64,000 nucleotides of DNA, from assembly GCF_001661495.1 (NCBI RefSeq), contig NZ_BDDT01000003.1:124001-188000 (forward strand), read 5' to 3'. The stretch's first letter is position 1, and every line of letters starts with the position of its first letter. The translations under genes were made by a program, and so were the position numbers. Below are positions 1 through 8,114 of this stretch, piece by piece. The stretch comes from Pseudoalteromonas prydzensis. Lineage in GTDB: Bacteria > Pseudomonadota > Gammaproteobacteria > Enterobacterales > Alteromonadaceae. The notes beneath the pieces were generated by a model. It was not told the DNA's origin. It worked only from the letters and a program-made list of their open reading frames with translations, and searched no databases.

Positions 1-317
1 CGAAAAGTCACGTGCGCAGTGCTAGGGTCGAAAATGTCACTGGGTTGAGTAATTGCCTCCGCCATTTTTAATAACGCTTCAATTTCAGGCTTTAAACTCA
101 GTGCTTTTGCGGTTGGGGTCATTGAGCCTGCGGCGCGAACGAGAAGAGGATCGTCAAATAAATCACGTAATCGCTTTAAAGCGTTACTCATAGCAGGTTG
201 AGTGAGTGCTAGTTTATTTGCTGCTTTAGAGACATTTTGCTCATCTATGAGTACATTTAAGTACACAAGCAGGTTGAGATCGACATTGCGTATATTCATT
301 TGATCAATCTTATTCAT
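1..317 (-). CDS. LysR-family transcriptional regulator, N-terminal part (cut by window edge)
   Basis: The visible part is the winged helix-turn-helix domain of a LysR-type regulator: after the start come the typical NVDLNLL opening, then the recognition region KAANKLALTQPAMSNALKRL, then the wing with DPLLVRA. The effector-binding domain lies beyond base 1. Two in-frame ATGs exist, at 317 and 299; the protein would begin MNKIDQMNIRN or MNIRN, and neither has a clear ribosome binding site. It is divergent from aceK, with under 100 bases between them, so it could act on aceK, but nothing in the sequence proves this. The target and inducer cannot be told from the DNA-binding domain alone. Confidence 0.9.
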   Translation of the reverse strand, partial: MNKIDQMNIRNVDLNLLVYLNVLIDEQNVSKAANKLALTQPAMSNALKRLRDLFDDPLLVRAAGSMTPTAKALSLKPEIEALLKMAEAITQPSDIFDPSTAHVTF

Positions 318-403
318 TCGCTGTATTAATTATCTAAATTAAAGCCTGCTTGCTAAGGTGTGTAAACCTATAATGATAAATAGTCGCCATAAGTGATAAA
401 AAT

Positions 404-2194
404 ATGCCTGAATTAGAGCCGCAAAACCCGTTATTAAATGAGCCAGAAAACGCGCTACAGCAAGTGATTGCGACTAAATTAGCACGTGCGGTATTTGCAG
501 GTTTTGAAGCCATGTTCGCAGAATTTTTAAATATCACTTTAGGTGCGCAAAGTCGCTTTGAGCAACAGCAATGGCAAGGCGTGCAATCAGCAATGCGTGA
601 GCGATTACAAGTCTACGAACGACAAGTTAAAAGTGTCAGTGAAGCCGTGCGGATCATTGCTTTTCAAGAGCTTCACGAGCCGCTACTTTGGCAACGAGCA
701 AAACACATTTATGGGCAGATGGTTGCTGAGCACGAAAACCAGCCGATTGCGCACACTTTCTTTAATTCGACTTTTGGCTCGATTTGGGACGATAAAAAAA
801 TTCGTACTGTGCATTTATTTGTACTCAAAGCCAAATATCGGGCAAAGCCAAGGCCTTTCGATAATTTAGTAAGCCGCATTTCCTTACAAAATGGCTTTAC
901 ACACGCGGTGCAGCAACTTATTTACCGCCAAGCTTTTCGAGTTAAATTTACCAATCTAGTGAAAGATATTGATAATTTACAAGCTACGCTCAAGTTAGGT
1001 GCGAAGCAGCAGTGCCGCCAAGTGTATGAATTAATGAATTTGAATGACGGGTATATTGAATACGCTAATTCGCTGTTTTTTAGAAATAAAGCTTGTTATC
1101 TGATTGGTCGCTGCATTGCTAAAAACGGCGATAATATGCCTTTTGCGATCGCTATTTTAAATACTGATGAAGGCTTAAAGTTAGACGCTGTAATGATGGG
1201 AGCGGATCAACTCAGTTTATTATTTGGTTTTGCTCGTACTTACTTTATGGTTGATACCGATCAACCTGCGCGGTATGTTGATTACTTATCTGTACTGATG
1301 CCTCATAAACAACGCTTTGAATTATTTAACGCTATTGGCTTTATTAAGCATGCCAAAACCGAGTTCTATCGCTACAAGGTAGATACTACAAAAAATAGCC
1401 CAATTGAAGATAAGTATATTACCGCCCCAGGTACGCCTGGTATGGTGATGCTGGTATTTACCACACCAGGCTCTGATTATGTCTATAAAGTGATAAAAGA
1501 TAAGTTTAATGCGCCAAAAACAGCCACCAAAGCACAGGTGATGGCGAAGTATGACTTTGTTAAACAAGCCGACAGAGTAGGGCGTTTGGTCGACACTCAT
1601 GAGTTCCGCTATTTGGCGTTTGATTTAAGCCGCTTTAGCGATGAACTTTTAACACAAATGCACGCTAATATTCCCAGTTGTATGTCGATTGCTAACAAAG
1701 CATTAGTGCTTAAGCATGTGTATGTGGAGCGTAAAATGACCCCGCTTAATTTATATATTAATCAGTGTGATGATAACCAACTGAGCAAGGTAATGCATGA
1801 TTATGGTCAAGCAATTAAAGACTTAGCGGGGGCGAATATTTTCCCCGGCGATATGTTGATGAAAAATTTTGGCGTCACCCGCTGGGGGCGCGTGGTCTTT
1901 TATGACTATGATGAAATTTGCCCGCTCACCCAGTGTCAGTTTAGGCAATTACCCAGTAGTGAAAATAGCTTTGATGAACTCAGTAATGAAAGCTATTTCG
2001 ATGTTGCTGAAAATGACGTATTCCCGAGTCAATTTAAGGTGTTTTTTAGTGCGGATCAGCGCGCATTTAACTATTTTTGTGAGCAGCATAACGACTTATT
2101 CAGTCCTGAGTTTTGGCAGCAATGCCAAACGCAAATTAATGCAGGCTACATTTATGATGTTTATCCTTACAAACAAAGTTGGCGATTTGGATAA
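404..2194 (+). CDS. aceK: Isocitrate dehydrogenase kinase/phosphatase
   Basis: AceK phosphorylates a serine in the active site of isocitrate dehydrogenase and also removes the phosphate, so it sets the split of isocitrate between the TCA cycle and the glyoxylate shunt. The 596-residue product is close to the usual 570-600. Family marks visible: the N-terminal regulatory part with GAQSRFEQQQW, the nucleotide loop region around residues 341-367 (PGTPGMVMLVF followed by YKVIKDKF, with the conserved lysine) and the catalytic/metal segment around 478-505 (PGDMLMKNFGVTR then VVFYDYDEI). It stands alone here, not behind aceB-aceA as in enterics. An isocitrate dehydrogenase gene lies 60 kb away at 62563. 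The product is cytosolic. Confidence 0.97.
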   Translation: MPELEPQNPLLNEPENALQQVIATKLARAVFAGFEAMFAEFLNITLGAQSRFEQQQWQGVQSAMRERLQVYERQVKSVSEAVRIIAFQELHEPLLWQRAKHIYGQMVAEHENQPIAHTFFNSTFGSIWDDKKIRTVHLFVLKAKYRAKPRPFDNLVSRISLQNGFTHAVQQLIYRQAFRVKFTNLVKDIDNLQATLKLGAKQQCRQVYELMNLNDGYIEYANSLFFRNKACYLIGRCIAKNGDNMPFAIAILNTDEGLKLDAVMMGADQLSLLFGFARTYFMVDTDQPARYVDYLSVLMPHKQRFELFNAIGFIKHAKTEFYRYKVDTTKNSPIEDKYITAPGTPGMVMLVFTTPGSDYVYKVIKDKFNAPKTATKAQVMAKYDFVKQADRVGRLVDTHEFRYLAFDLSRFSDELLTQMHANIPSCMSIANKALVLKHVYVERKMTPLNLYINQCDDNQLSKVMHDYGQAIKDLAGANIFPGDMLMKNFGVTRWGRVVFYDYDEICPLTQCQFRQLPSSENSFDELSNESYFDVAENDVFPSQFKVFFSADQRAFNYFCEQHNDLFSPEFWQQCQTQINAGYIYDVYPYKQSWRFG

Positions 2195-2277
2195 ATTAGC
2201 CACAAGTCTGATACGTGTTTAATAAAGTAACAGGTACAATTGATAAAACACTATAAAAAGACAGAACAGGATATTTC

Positions 2278-2670
2278 ATGAAAACACTGATTTTAACTAG
2301 CTTATTACTTGCCTCACCGCTTGCATCGGCTAATCCATTGTTAGGTAGTTGGGAGTTTGTAGAAGGGAAATATGCTGTTGATGGTGGCTTTGTTGCAGCC
2401 AAAGCACCTGAGCTTACGTCAATTAAATTAATTACCGCCAATCACTTTAACTACATTACGCAAAAAAATGGTGAATTTCATTATGCTGGTGGCGGCAAAT
2501 ACACACTTAAAAACCAACAGTTTGTTGAAACATTTGCGTATGGCAATATCCCTTCATTACTTGGTAAAACCATGGCCTTTGATTACAAAATTGAGGGCAA
2601 TTTGTGGCATCATTCTTTAACTGAAAATGGTAAGTTAGTTGAAGCCGAAGTATGGCGTAAAATCGATTAA
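2278..2670 (+). CDS. Small exported lipocalin-like protein
   Basis: A 130-residue protein with a clear signal peptide (hydrophobic run then ASA before NPLLGSW), so it should be periplasmic. The mature part begins LLGSWEFVEGKY and runs through alternating beta-strand-like segments to a VWRKID end. The G-x-W near the start and the overall size are like short lipocalin-type or DUF-level 'lipocalin-like' proteins. No catalytic motif is visible and no specific ligand can be named. It lies 28 bases upstream of the quinone oxidoreductase on the same strand, so the two may share a transcript. Confidence 0.7.
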   Translation: MKTLILTSLLLASPLASANPLLGSWEFVEGKYAVDGGFVAAKAPELTSIKLITANHFNYITQKNGEFHYAGGGKYTLKNQQFVETFAYGNIPSLLGKTMAFDYKIEGNLWHHSLTENGKLVEAEVWRKID

Positions 2671-2697
2671 ATTTAGTCAACCAACCAAGGAGCGACA

Positions 2698-3660
2698 ATG
2701 CAATTTATATCTCATCACGACCAGCAATTGAGCCTAAGCGAAACAGACAAACCACAATTACAGCCTCATGAAGTGTTAGTGAAAGTGGCGGCGGTAGGAG
2801 TTAATCGTGCCGATTGCATGCAGCGCCAAGGTAAGTACCCTGCACCTAAAGGCGATAGCCCAATTTTAGGGTTAGAGTGCGCAGGAACTGTGGTAGCGCT
2901 TGGGGCTGAGGTAGATAATGACTGGCTTAATCAAGCGGTGTTTACCTTGTGTTCAGGCGGTGCGTATAGCGAATATGTGGCTGTTGATGCAAGCCAACTG
3001 ATGCCGTTACCCGAGAGTCTCACTATGGCGCAAGGTGCGGCAATTAGTGAAGTCTATTTAACTGCCTTTGGCGCACTATTTCAGCTTGGCAATTTGCAGC
3101 AAGGGCAAACAGCACTTATTCACGCCGGTGCCAGTGGCGTAGGCGGTGCGGCTATTCAAATGGCTAAACGTGTTGGTGCAACGGTGGTGATCACCGCTGG
3201 CAGTGATGAAAAATGCCAACATGCTAAAGAACTCGGTGCTGATCACGTTATTAATTATAAAACCACAGATTTTGTCGAATATATGCAACATCATCAGTTA
3301 ACAGCCAATGTCATTGTTGATCCTGTTGCTGGGCGTTATTTAAATAAAAATGCTGAAATTGCCGCAATGGATTGTCAAATCATAATGTTAGCATTTTTAG
3401 ATGGCCGTTTTGCAGAAGTGGACTTTGCGCGTTTATTACAAAAGCGTATTTCCTTTCATGCTTCAACACTGCGTAACCGCAGCCAAGCATTCAAGCGCCA
3501 ACTGCGTGATGAATTTGTCGCCATGTTTTATGATGATATTGCCAATCAACGCTTTGATTTTAATATTTATAAAACGTTACCGTGGCAACAAGCTATGCAG
3601 GCGCATGAAATATTAGAGCGCAACGAAAATGCTGGGAAAGTCGTATTATTGGTCGAGTAG
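2698..3660 (+). CDS. NAD(P)H:quinone oxidoreductase, zinc-free MDR superfamily
   Basis: A 320-residue medium-chain dehydrogenase/reductase of the quinone reductase (QOR/PIG3) type. It has the N-terminal GroES-like fold with VGVNRADCMQRQGKYP, then the Rossmann part with the nucleotide motif HAGASGVGGAAIQMAK from residue 142, and a C-terminus ending NAGKVVL. Structural and catalytic zinc cysteines of alcohol dehydrogenases are absent, which fits quinone or enoyl reductase chemistry using NADPH. The start is well supported by AAGGAGCGACA just before the ATG. The natural substrate is unknown. It is the second gene after the exported lipocalin-like protein. Confidence 0.92.
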   Translation: MQFISHHDQQLSLSETDKPQLQPHEVLVKVAAVGVNRADCMQRQGKYPAPKGDSPILGLECAGTVVALGAEVDNDWLNQAVFTLCSGGAYSEYVAVDASQLMPLPESLTMAQGAAISEVYLTAFGALFQLGNLQQGQTALIHAGASGVGGAAIQMAKRVGATVVITAGSDEKCQHAKELGADHVINYKTTDFVEYMQHHQLTANVIVDPVAGRYLNKNAEIAAMDCQIIMLAFLDGRFAEVDFARLLQKRISFHASTLRNRSQAFKRQLRDEFVAMFYDDIANQRFDFNIYKTLPWQQAMQAHEILERNENAGKVVLLVE

Positions 3661-3723
3661 TTTAAAAATCGATGTTTGCCCATATAACAGTAGGTAACTA
3701 AAAAAGCGATGTAAGGCAAGAAC

Positions 3724-3978
3724 ATGAACCCAATTATAGCAACACTGAAAGAACATAACGTTAGCGACGAAAAAGTGCATGAGCTTTTTCAAGCGTTTAC
3801 ACAAAACCCAATGATGGCAATGGCCCTCGTACAGCAACTTGGTATTCCACCAGAGAAGCTGCAAGCGTTAATGGGCTTGGTAATGACTCAGCCACAGTTA
3901 ATTAAAGAAGCCGCAGCATCTTTAGGTATCACTGATGGCGAGCTTGAAAAAGCCAAACAGCAGTATAAAAATCAATAA
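3724..3978 (+). CDS. DUF2999 family small protein
   Basis: An 84-residue, probably all-helical cytosolic protein with no signal peptide. The N-terminal part MNPIIATLKEHNVSDEKV and the LGIPPEKLQALM stretch match what I know of DUF2999, a family limited mostly to Vibrionales and Alteromonadales. Function is unknown. It follows the quinone oxidoreductase by 63 bases on the same strand. No catalytic or binding motif can be pointed to. Confidence 0.8.
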   Translation: MNPIIATLKEHNVSDEKVHELFQAFTQNPMMAMALVQQLGIPPEKLQALMGLVMTQPQLIKEAAASLGITDGELEKAKQQYKNQ

Positions 3979-4055
3979 GCGTTGATTTGTAAGCTGTCAG
4001 TTCTGGTTTGTAGTAGAAGTAGAGCTGGCAGCTAATTTAAGTGGTAAATCTGAAA

Positions 4056-4514
4056 TTATGATTTAACCATGTATACGCAATTGGCTAATGGTATTTCATC
4101 GGGATAGTTAGCAAATGAGAAACCAAATTTCTGATACGATTTTATAGCACTTTCATTATGTGCTAAAACAAACAAGGAATACTCTTTTAGTTTTAACTCT
4201 TGTCGTCCTCGCTCACATAAATGAGACATAAGTATTGCTGCTATCCCTTTACCGCGAAACTGAGGATTCACTACCAATCGACCTAAGTGGCATTTATCTA
4301 AACGCTGATAAAATTTCCCAAATGCTAAAAATTCGGACTCATTTGATATAAGCACAAATGAACTTAGCGAACTCATGTTGAGATCTTCAGTAAACGAATA
4401 TAAATTAAATGGATACCTGAAATTTGGACCCGACCAATTGCTTAGTTCTTGTTCACTAGAAAACCAATCCATCATTGTTACTAGATGATTCTCTATAGGA
4501 TAAATTAACTTCAT
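4056..4514 (-). CDS. GNAT-family N-acetyltransferase
   Basis: Acetyl-CoA-dependent N-acetyltransferase of unknown acceptor. Central motif A is clear: HLGRLVVNPQFRGKGIAAIL, the pyrophosphate-binding Q/RxxGxG/A loop, followed by the late motif with NESAIKSYQKFGF. An open frame extends upstream to 4601, but that would run 74 bases into the neighbouring PilZ gene and add an unrelated N-terminus; I chose the ATG at 4514, which opens the usual MKLIYPIENHL-type start. The WxGPNFRYP motif near residue 30 of the chosen product is common in small GNATs of this order. It is downstream of, and probably co-transcribed with, the PilZ gene. Confidence 0.85.
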   Translation of the reverse strand: MKLIYPIENHLVTMMDWFSSEQELSNWSGPNFRYPFNLYSFTEDLNMSSLSSFVLISNESEFLAFGKFYQRLDKCHLGRLVVNPQFRGKGIAAILMSHLCERGRQELKLKEYSLFVLAHNESAIKSYQKFGFSFANYPDEIPLANCVYMVKS

Positions 4515-4527
4515 ATTAATCGGGGAC

Positions 4528-5226
4528 TCATTGGCCAATATCAATTGCATATGCGGCCAGTAAGTTATGCATTTTTTGCTGCTCTGACTCTGCAAATTCA
4601 ATTCCTACATTTAAGCGGTTACCCTGCATTTGGTTATTACGCACATGAGCGCTGATCACTACAGACTCGTTGTCGATAGGGGATAATAAGTGAACGAATA
4701 CTTGGCGTTTTTTAAGAGCTAAGAACCCCGAGTTAACATGTACGGTAAAGCGACAGCCAGTGGTAGAAATATCAATTATTATTCCTTGCAGTAGGTTTTC
4801 GCTATCATAATTTTGATCTTTGTTAATACTAATTTTGGCTGGAATGTGGGTTTGTAATCTGCTTACTTCACGCAGTTGCCGGCTTTCAATCTGTTTAGGG
4901 TAAGTTAGGTAGATTAATTTTTCCGGTCGAACGGCAATGGCCAAAATGGTGGTTGAAAATGCCACACATTCACCTCGTTCACCTTCAACAATGTAACGTA
5001 CTATCGCGCCATTACCTTCTTTTAATACATCGCTATATTGATTGTTTTTTGCTTGAGGAGGGTACTTTAAAATTAAGTATTTTCCTGCCTCATAGCCAAT
5101 TAAGGTTAATTTAAACCTGACTGTTAATGGGTTAGTAAATTGAATATCAATTATTTTGCCTGGTAAGAGGTCTAAACAAAATTTGGCTTTGCTATCGAGT
5201 GTTGCTTTGGCTTGCGTAATTTCCAT
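4528..5226 (-). CDS. PilZ-domain protein, YcgR-like (c-di-GMP effector)
   Basis: 232 residues with two domains: an N-terminal YcgR-like beta domain (about 15-110) and a C-terminal PilZ domain (about 120-225). The two c-di-GMP contact motifs are present: the RxxxR in QLREVSRLQ and D-x-S-x-x-G in IIDISTTGCRF. YcgR-type proteins bind c-di-GMP and slow or redirect the flagellar motor, but no flagellar gene is near, so the partner is open. A diguanylate cyclase is encoded in the window at 26885. The start is ATG at 5226. Confidence 0.88.
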   Translation of the reverse strand: MEITQAKATLDSKAKFCLDLLPGKIIDIQFTNPLTVRFKLTLIGYEAGKYLILKYPPQAKNNQYSDVLKEGNGAIVRYIVEGERGECVAFSTTILAIAVRPEKLIYLTYPKQIESRQLREVSRLQTHIPAKISINKDQNYDSENLLQGIIIDISTTGCRFTVHVNSGFLALKKRQVFVHLLSPIDNESVVISAHVRNNQMQGNRLNVGIEFAESEQQKMHNLLAAYAIDIGQ

Positions 5227-5416
5227 ATATTTTGTAGTAATTATTATTTGTTTCCAAATAGTATCCTTTAAAATAGATTAAAAATCACTACGACAAACGA
5301 GTGGTATTAACTGTTTATTTTAAGTAGCACAAAGACATACTTTGTTACAAAGTTAACTGAACGGATTGCTTAGGTTTTTGTCTATCTAGAACTACTAAAT
5401 TAAATGGATCAATACA

Positions 5417-6064
5417 ATGAAATACCTGTATAAAATATGGAAAAATAACCGCTCCCTAATCGTATTTATTTCGCTTATGTGTGTGTTTAGAAGCGCAGTA
5501 GCCGACTGGTATGAAGTGCCTACAGGCTCAATGAAGCCAACGATTGTCGAAGGGGACCGCATTTTTACCGATAAAATGGCCTACGATTTACGCGTGCCGT
5601 TTACGAAAATTTCATTGTTGAAACTTGCAGAGCCGCAAGCAGGCGATATTATTGTATTTGATTCTGTTGCAGCGCAAAATCGGTTGATAAAACGGGTTGT
5701 AGGTGTACCCGGTGACAGCGTAGCTTTGGTCGATAATCAGTTAGTGATCAATGGTGAAAAATTAAATTATGATCCAGTGAGTGAAACCGCTATAAATCGC
5801 GTAGAGATAGAGAATCTTCATGGTATAAAGCACGCAGTTAAATTGTCTAAACAGCGCTCTGCAATGCAAAATTTTGCACCTGTTATCATTCCTGAAAACA
5901 TGTATCTAGCAATGGGCGATAACCGTGATAATAGCGCTGACTCTAGAGTAATTGGTTTAGTCCCCAGAGCTGAATTACTTGGTAGAGCAAAGCGGGTTAT
6001 CGTGTCCCTTGATTACGATGATTATTATTTACCCCGTAAAGATCGGGTTTTAAAAGCACTTTGA
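5417..6064 (+). CDS. Signal peptidase I (accessory LepB-like)
   Basis: Type I signal peptidase, which cuts signal peptides from exported proteins at the outer face of the inner membrane. It is 215 residues with a single N-terminal membrane segment (about 13-28), not the two of the E. coli housekeeping enzyme. The catalytic serine is S38 in VPTGSMKPT, the general-base lysine is K92 in NRLIKRVVGVPGD, and the conserved GDNRDNSADSR box covers 167-177. It is not next to lepA/rnc as the main lepB usually is, so it is probably a second paralogue. No strong ribosome binding site precedes the ATG. A special substrate cannot be named. Confidence 0.92.
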   Translation: MKYLYKIWKNNRSLIVFISLMCVFRSAVADWYEVPTGSMKPTIVEGDRIFTDKMAYDLRVPFTKISLLKLAEPQAGDIIVFDSVAAQNRLIKRVVGVPGDSVALVDNQLVINGEKLNYDPVSETAINRVEIENLHGIKHAVKLSKQRSAMQNFAPVIIPENMYLAMGDNRDNSADSRVIGLVPRAELLGRAKRVIVSLDYDDYYLPRKDRVLKAL

Positions 6065-6194
6065 TTACTAAAGTAGAAATACATGCAGGCATATTTACTT
6101 TATTGTTTTAAAGTTTTCTATTGTGCATGCTTGATAACAGCACCGCAATGACGTGTTGTTATCAAAAACAAGTGACACTGATAAGGTTCTGTAT

Positions 6195-6371
6195 TTAAGA
6201 TATTTTACTTTCAATGACTTTAATTTTATCGAGTATTTGCTCTGCTTCAAAGGTGAGTTGTGAGTAGCCTTTAATATCGCCATTTCGTTGTGAGATCATG
6301 GCTTGTTCAAGTTTGGCACTGTATTGTTTATTAAGTTGTTTCAGTGGGTCTTTTTTAAAAAATGAAAACAT
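6195..6371 (-). CDS. DUF6435-like small protein
   Basis: A short cytosolic protein of 58 residues starting MFSFFKKDPLKQLNKQY. The FFKKDP opening followed by two helices with QRNGDIKGY and a run of Lys/Glu is the pattern of the small family annotated as DUF6435, as far as I recall. An alternative GTG start three codons earlier is possible. Function is unknown. It stands alone between the signal peptidase and the lipoprotein gene. Confidence 0.7.
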   Translation of the reverse strand: MFSFFKKDPLKQLNKQYSAKLEQAMISQRNGDIKGYSQLTFEAEQILDKIKVIESKIS

Positions 6372-6545
6372 TATTGTCACTTGTATTTTTAAATGTATGT
6401 AAGCTAATATGTAACATGCACACTAATCGATTAGTATAGGCTGCAATAAATAAAACATCATTACTTACCTGGCAAATAATACAAAGCTAAGAAGTAAATA
6501 TGTATTACTTTAACTCATTTTGCTCTGTACTTTTCAAACTAGTGT

Positions 6546-7340
6546 TTATTCCGGGGTAGGACAAGCGGGATGTTCAGCGAGTACTTGAGTAACAATTTGC
6601 CCAAACAGAGCGTGTTGTTGTTGCTCTAATTCAAGAGCCGAAGTAAAGGGGATTGCATCGGCTAATTCACCAGTGATAACTTCATAAAAGGTCATGGCGG
6701 TCAGCATATTACCTACATAAGAGGCATGATTTCCATCAGCATTGTACAACTTAGCTGTTGGCATTGCGGCTAATACACGATTCCAAACCAGACCTACAGG
6801 TGCAACACAACTGAACTCTTGTTGGCTAATCGATTGATGTAAATTATAGACACGATCAGCTTCAGCAGGATTGCCACGTTGCGGGTGCTCAGGGAATAAA
6901 ATAGGCATGATATTGTTTGCCTTGGCAGTGGCGATTAAACGCCGGGTTGCATCTGTAGGGTAATCAACGGTTCCTGATTGGGAATATTTTTGTCCTTGAA
7001 ATATAGCGTGGCTCCAACTGTTTTGCTGTAATTGTTCTAAATTTCCAGTCACGGCGACAATCTCATCTAAAAATCGACCACTTATTGTTACTGTTTCTAT
7101 TGTACTGTTTGGCAGCTGACTAGTGACAAGTGTTTTAAGCATTACGCCTAATTGCGCACTGTGGCTGTTACCATAAATAATCACCCGGTAATCAGCGATT
7201 GCACTATTATCGACAGGAGTCGTATCAGGTTGTGTTGATTGCTCAGGTTTATTACTTGTAGAGCCAGAACCACAGGCTGTCAGGTTGAACAATATTAACA
7301 CCGACAATGTAATAGCTAAGAATTTTGGCAGCATGATCAC
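6546..7340 (-). CDS. SGNH-hydrolase-like lipoprotein
   Basis: 264 residues beginning with a lipoprotein signal: hydrophobic stretch, then the lipobox LTAC followed by GSGST, so the mature protein should be acylated at that cysteine. A short Ser/Thr/Pro-rich linker follows. The body has a YGNSHSAQLG motif where SGNH hydrolases have GDS, and a late DGNHASYVGN motif resembling the Asp-x-x-His block. Thus the fold looks like an SGNH/GDSL esterase, with the nucleophile most likely the serine in GNSHS. Substrate is unknown. Acyl- or acetyl-ester removal from a surface glycan would fit the family but is a guess. Confidence 0.72.
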   Translation of the reverse strand: MIMLPKFLAITLSVLILFNLTACGSGSTSNKPEQSTQPDTTPVDNSAIADYRVIIYGNSHSAQLGVMLKTLVTSQLPNSTIETVTISGRFLDEIVAVTGNLEQLQQNSWSHAIFQGQKYSQSGTVDYPTDATRRLIATAKANNIMPILFPEHPQRGNPAEADRVYNLHQSISQQEFSCVAPVGLVWNRVLAAMPTAKLYNADGNHASYVGNMLTAMTFYEVITGELADAIPFTSALELEQQQHALFGQIVTQVLAEHPACPTPE

Positions 7341-7632
7341 TTCCGAATAAGTACATTAAAGTGCACAAGAGTTAGGCACAGGTGAGTGTATATGTAAATT
7401 CACAAGTTATCAATTTGGTAACAAAAACGCCACTTTGAAAATATTAACTGATGTCAGTCATATTCATATTAATTACTCACTAAATGGTATTAGACTAAAG
7501 TCTATGAGTTAATTTTATTCACCTATTAGGTTTATTTTTATCGTTTGTCGAGATTGCCCCAACGCACTAAAGTTTAATTGTCGGCAATAAATACGACACA
7601 ACTTAGGTAAATCACCAAATAGGAATATAATC

Positions 7633-8040
7633 ATGAAACGTACACTTATCAAAACCATTGCTCTTTGCTCATTATTTACTTGCTCAGCGGCTGTTATGGC
7701 TGATCAGAGTGATTACAAATTAATGGTTATCGAGCAAGAGACTGCTCCGTTGCAATTAGAAGAGTCATTTAATAGCTGTGCACTCAATGTGAAGTCAAAA
7801 AATTACGAGCAAGCTGAAGCAGTATGTACAAAAGCAATTGCATTGTTAAAGCAAAGTGATGGGCCAAGAATGAAAGTTCGTGAGCTAACTTCATTTGCCT
7901 TAAGCAACCGCGGTGTTTCTCGTATGATGGCAAACAATGATGCGGCTGGTCTTTCTGACTTCTATGAAGCAACACAAATAGCAGAGAGCGCAATGGTTTC
8001 TCATAACTTGTCGCGTGCTAAAGAAAACCTTTCTTTATAG
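7633..8040 (+). CDS. Exported TPR-like hypothetical protein
   Basis: 135 residues with a signal peptide that ends at about AVMADQ, so it is likely periplasmic. The mature part has helix pairs resembling tetratricopeptide repeats: YEQAEAVCTKAIALL around residues 60-75 and a second repeat-like segment with SNRGVSRMMANNDAAGLSDF. Two cysteines in the mature part could form a disulfide. Similar short proteins are common in Pseudoalteromonas and Shewanella, with no assigned function. A strong terminator follows 34 bases after the stop. Confidence 0.75.
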   Translation: MKRTLIKTIALCSLFTCSAAVMADQSDYKLMVIEQETAPLQLEESFNSCALNVKSKNYEQAEAVCTKAIALLKQSDGPRMKVRELTSFALSNRGVSRMMANNDAAGLSDFYEATQIAESAMVSHNLSRAKENLSL

Positions 8041-8069
8041 ATAGTTGTTATAAAAGCAAAGTATTTTAG

Positions 8070-8107
8070 AAAACCCCATACTGGGTATATCAGTATGGGG
8101 TTTTTGT
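8070..8107. terminator. Bidirectional intrinsic terminator
   Basis: CCCCATACTG (8074-8083) and CAGTATGGGG (8091-8100) form a 10-bp perfect stem with a 7-base loop. AAAA lies before it and TTTTTG after it, so it can end transcription of the TPR-like gene and of the converging MFS gene. Confidence 0.9.
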
Positions 8108-8114
8108 TTTTGGA

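Noticed and set aside
543..869. Plus-strand open frame inside aceK
   Set aside because: It is a shadow in another frame of aceK, with no ribosome binding site and no protein-family features.
4515..4601. N-terminal extension of the GNAT gene into the PilZ gene
   Set aside because: The extension overlaps the PilZ coding sequence and does not resemble GNAT N-termini; the ATG at 4514 gives the normal length.
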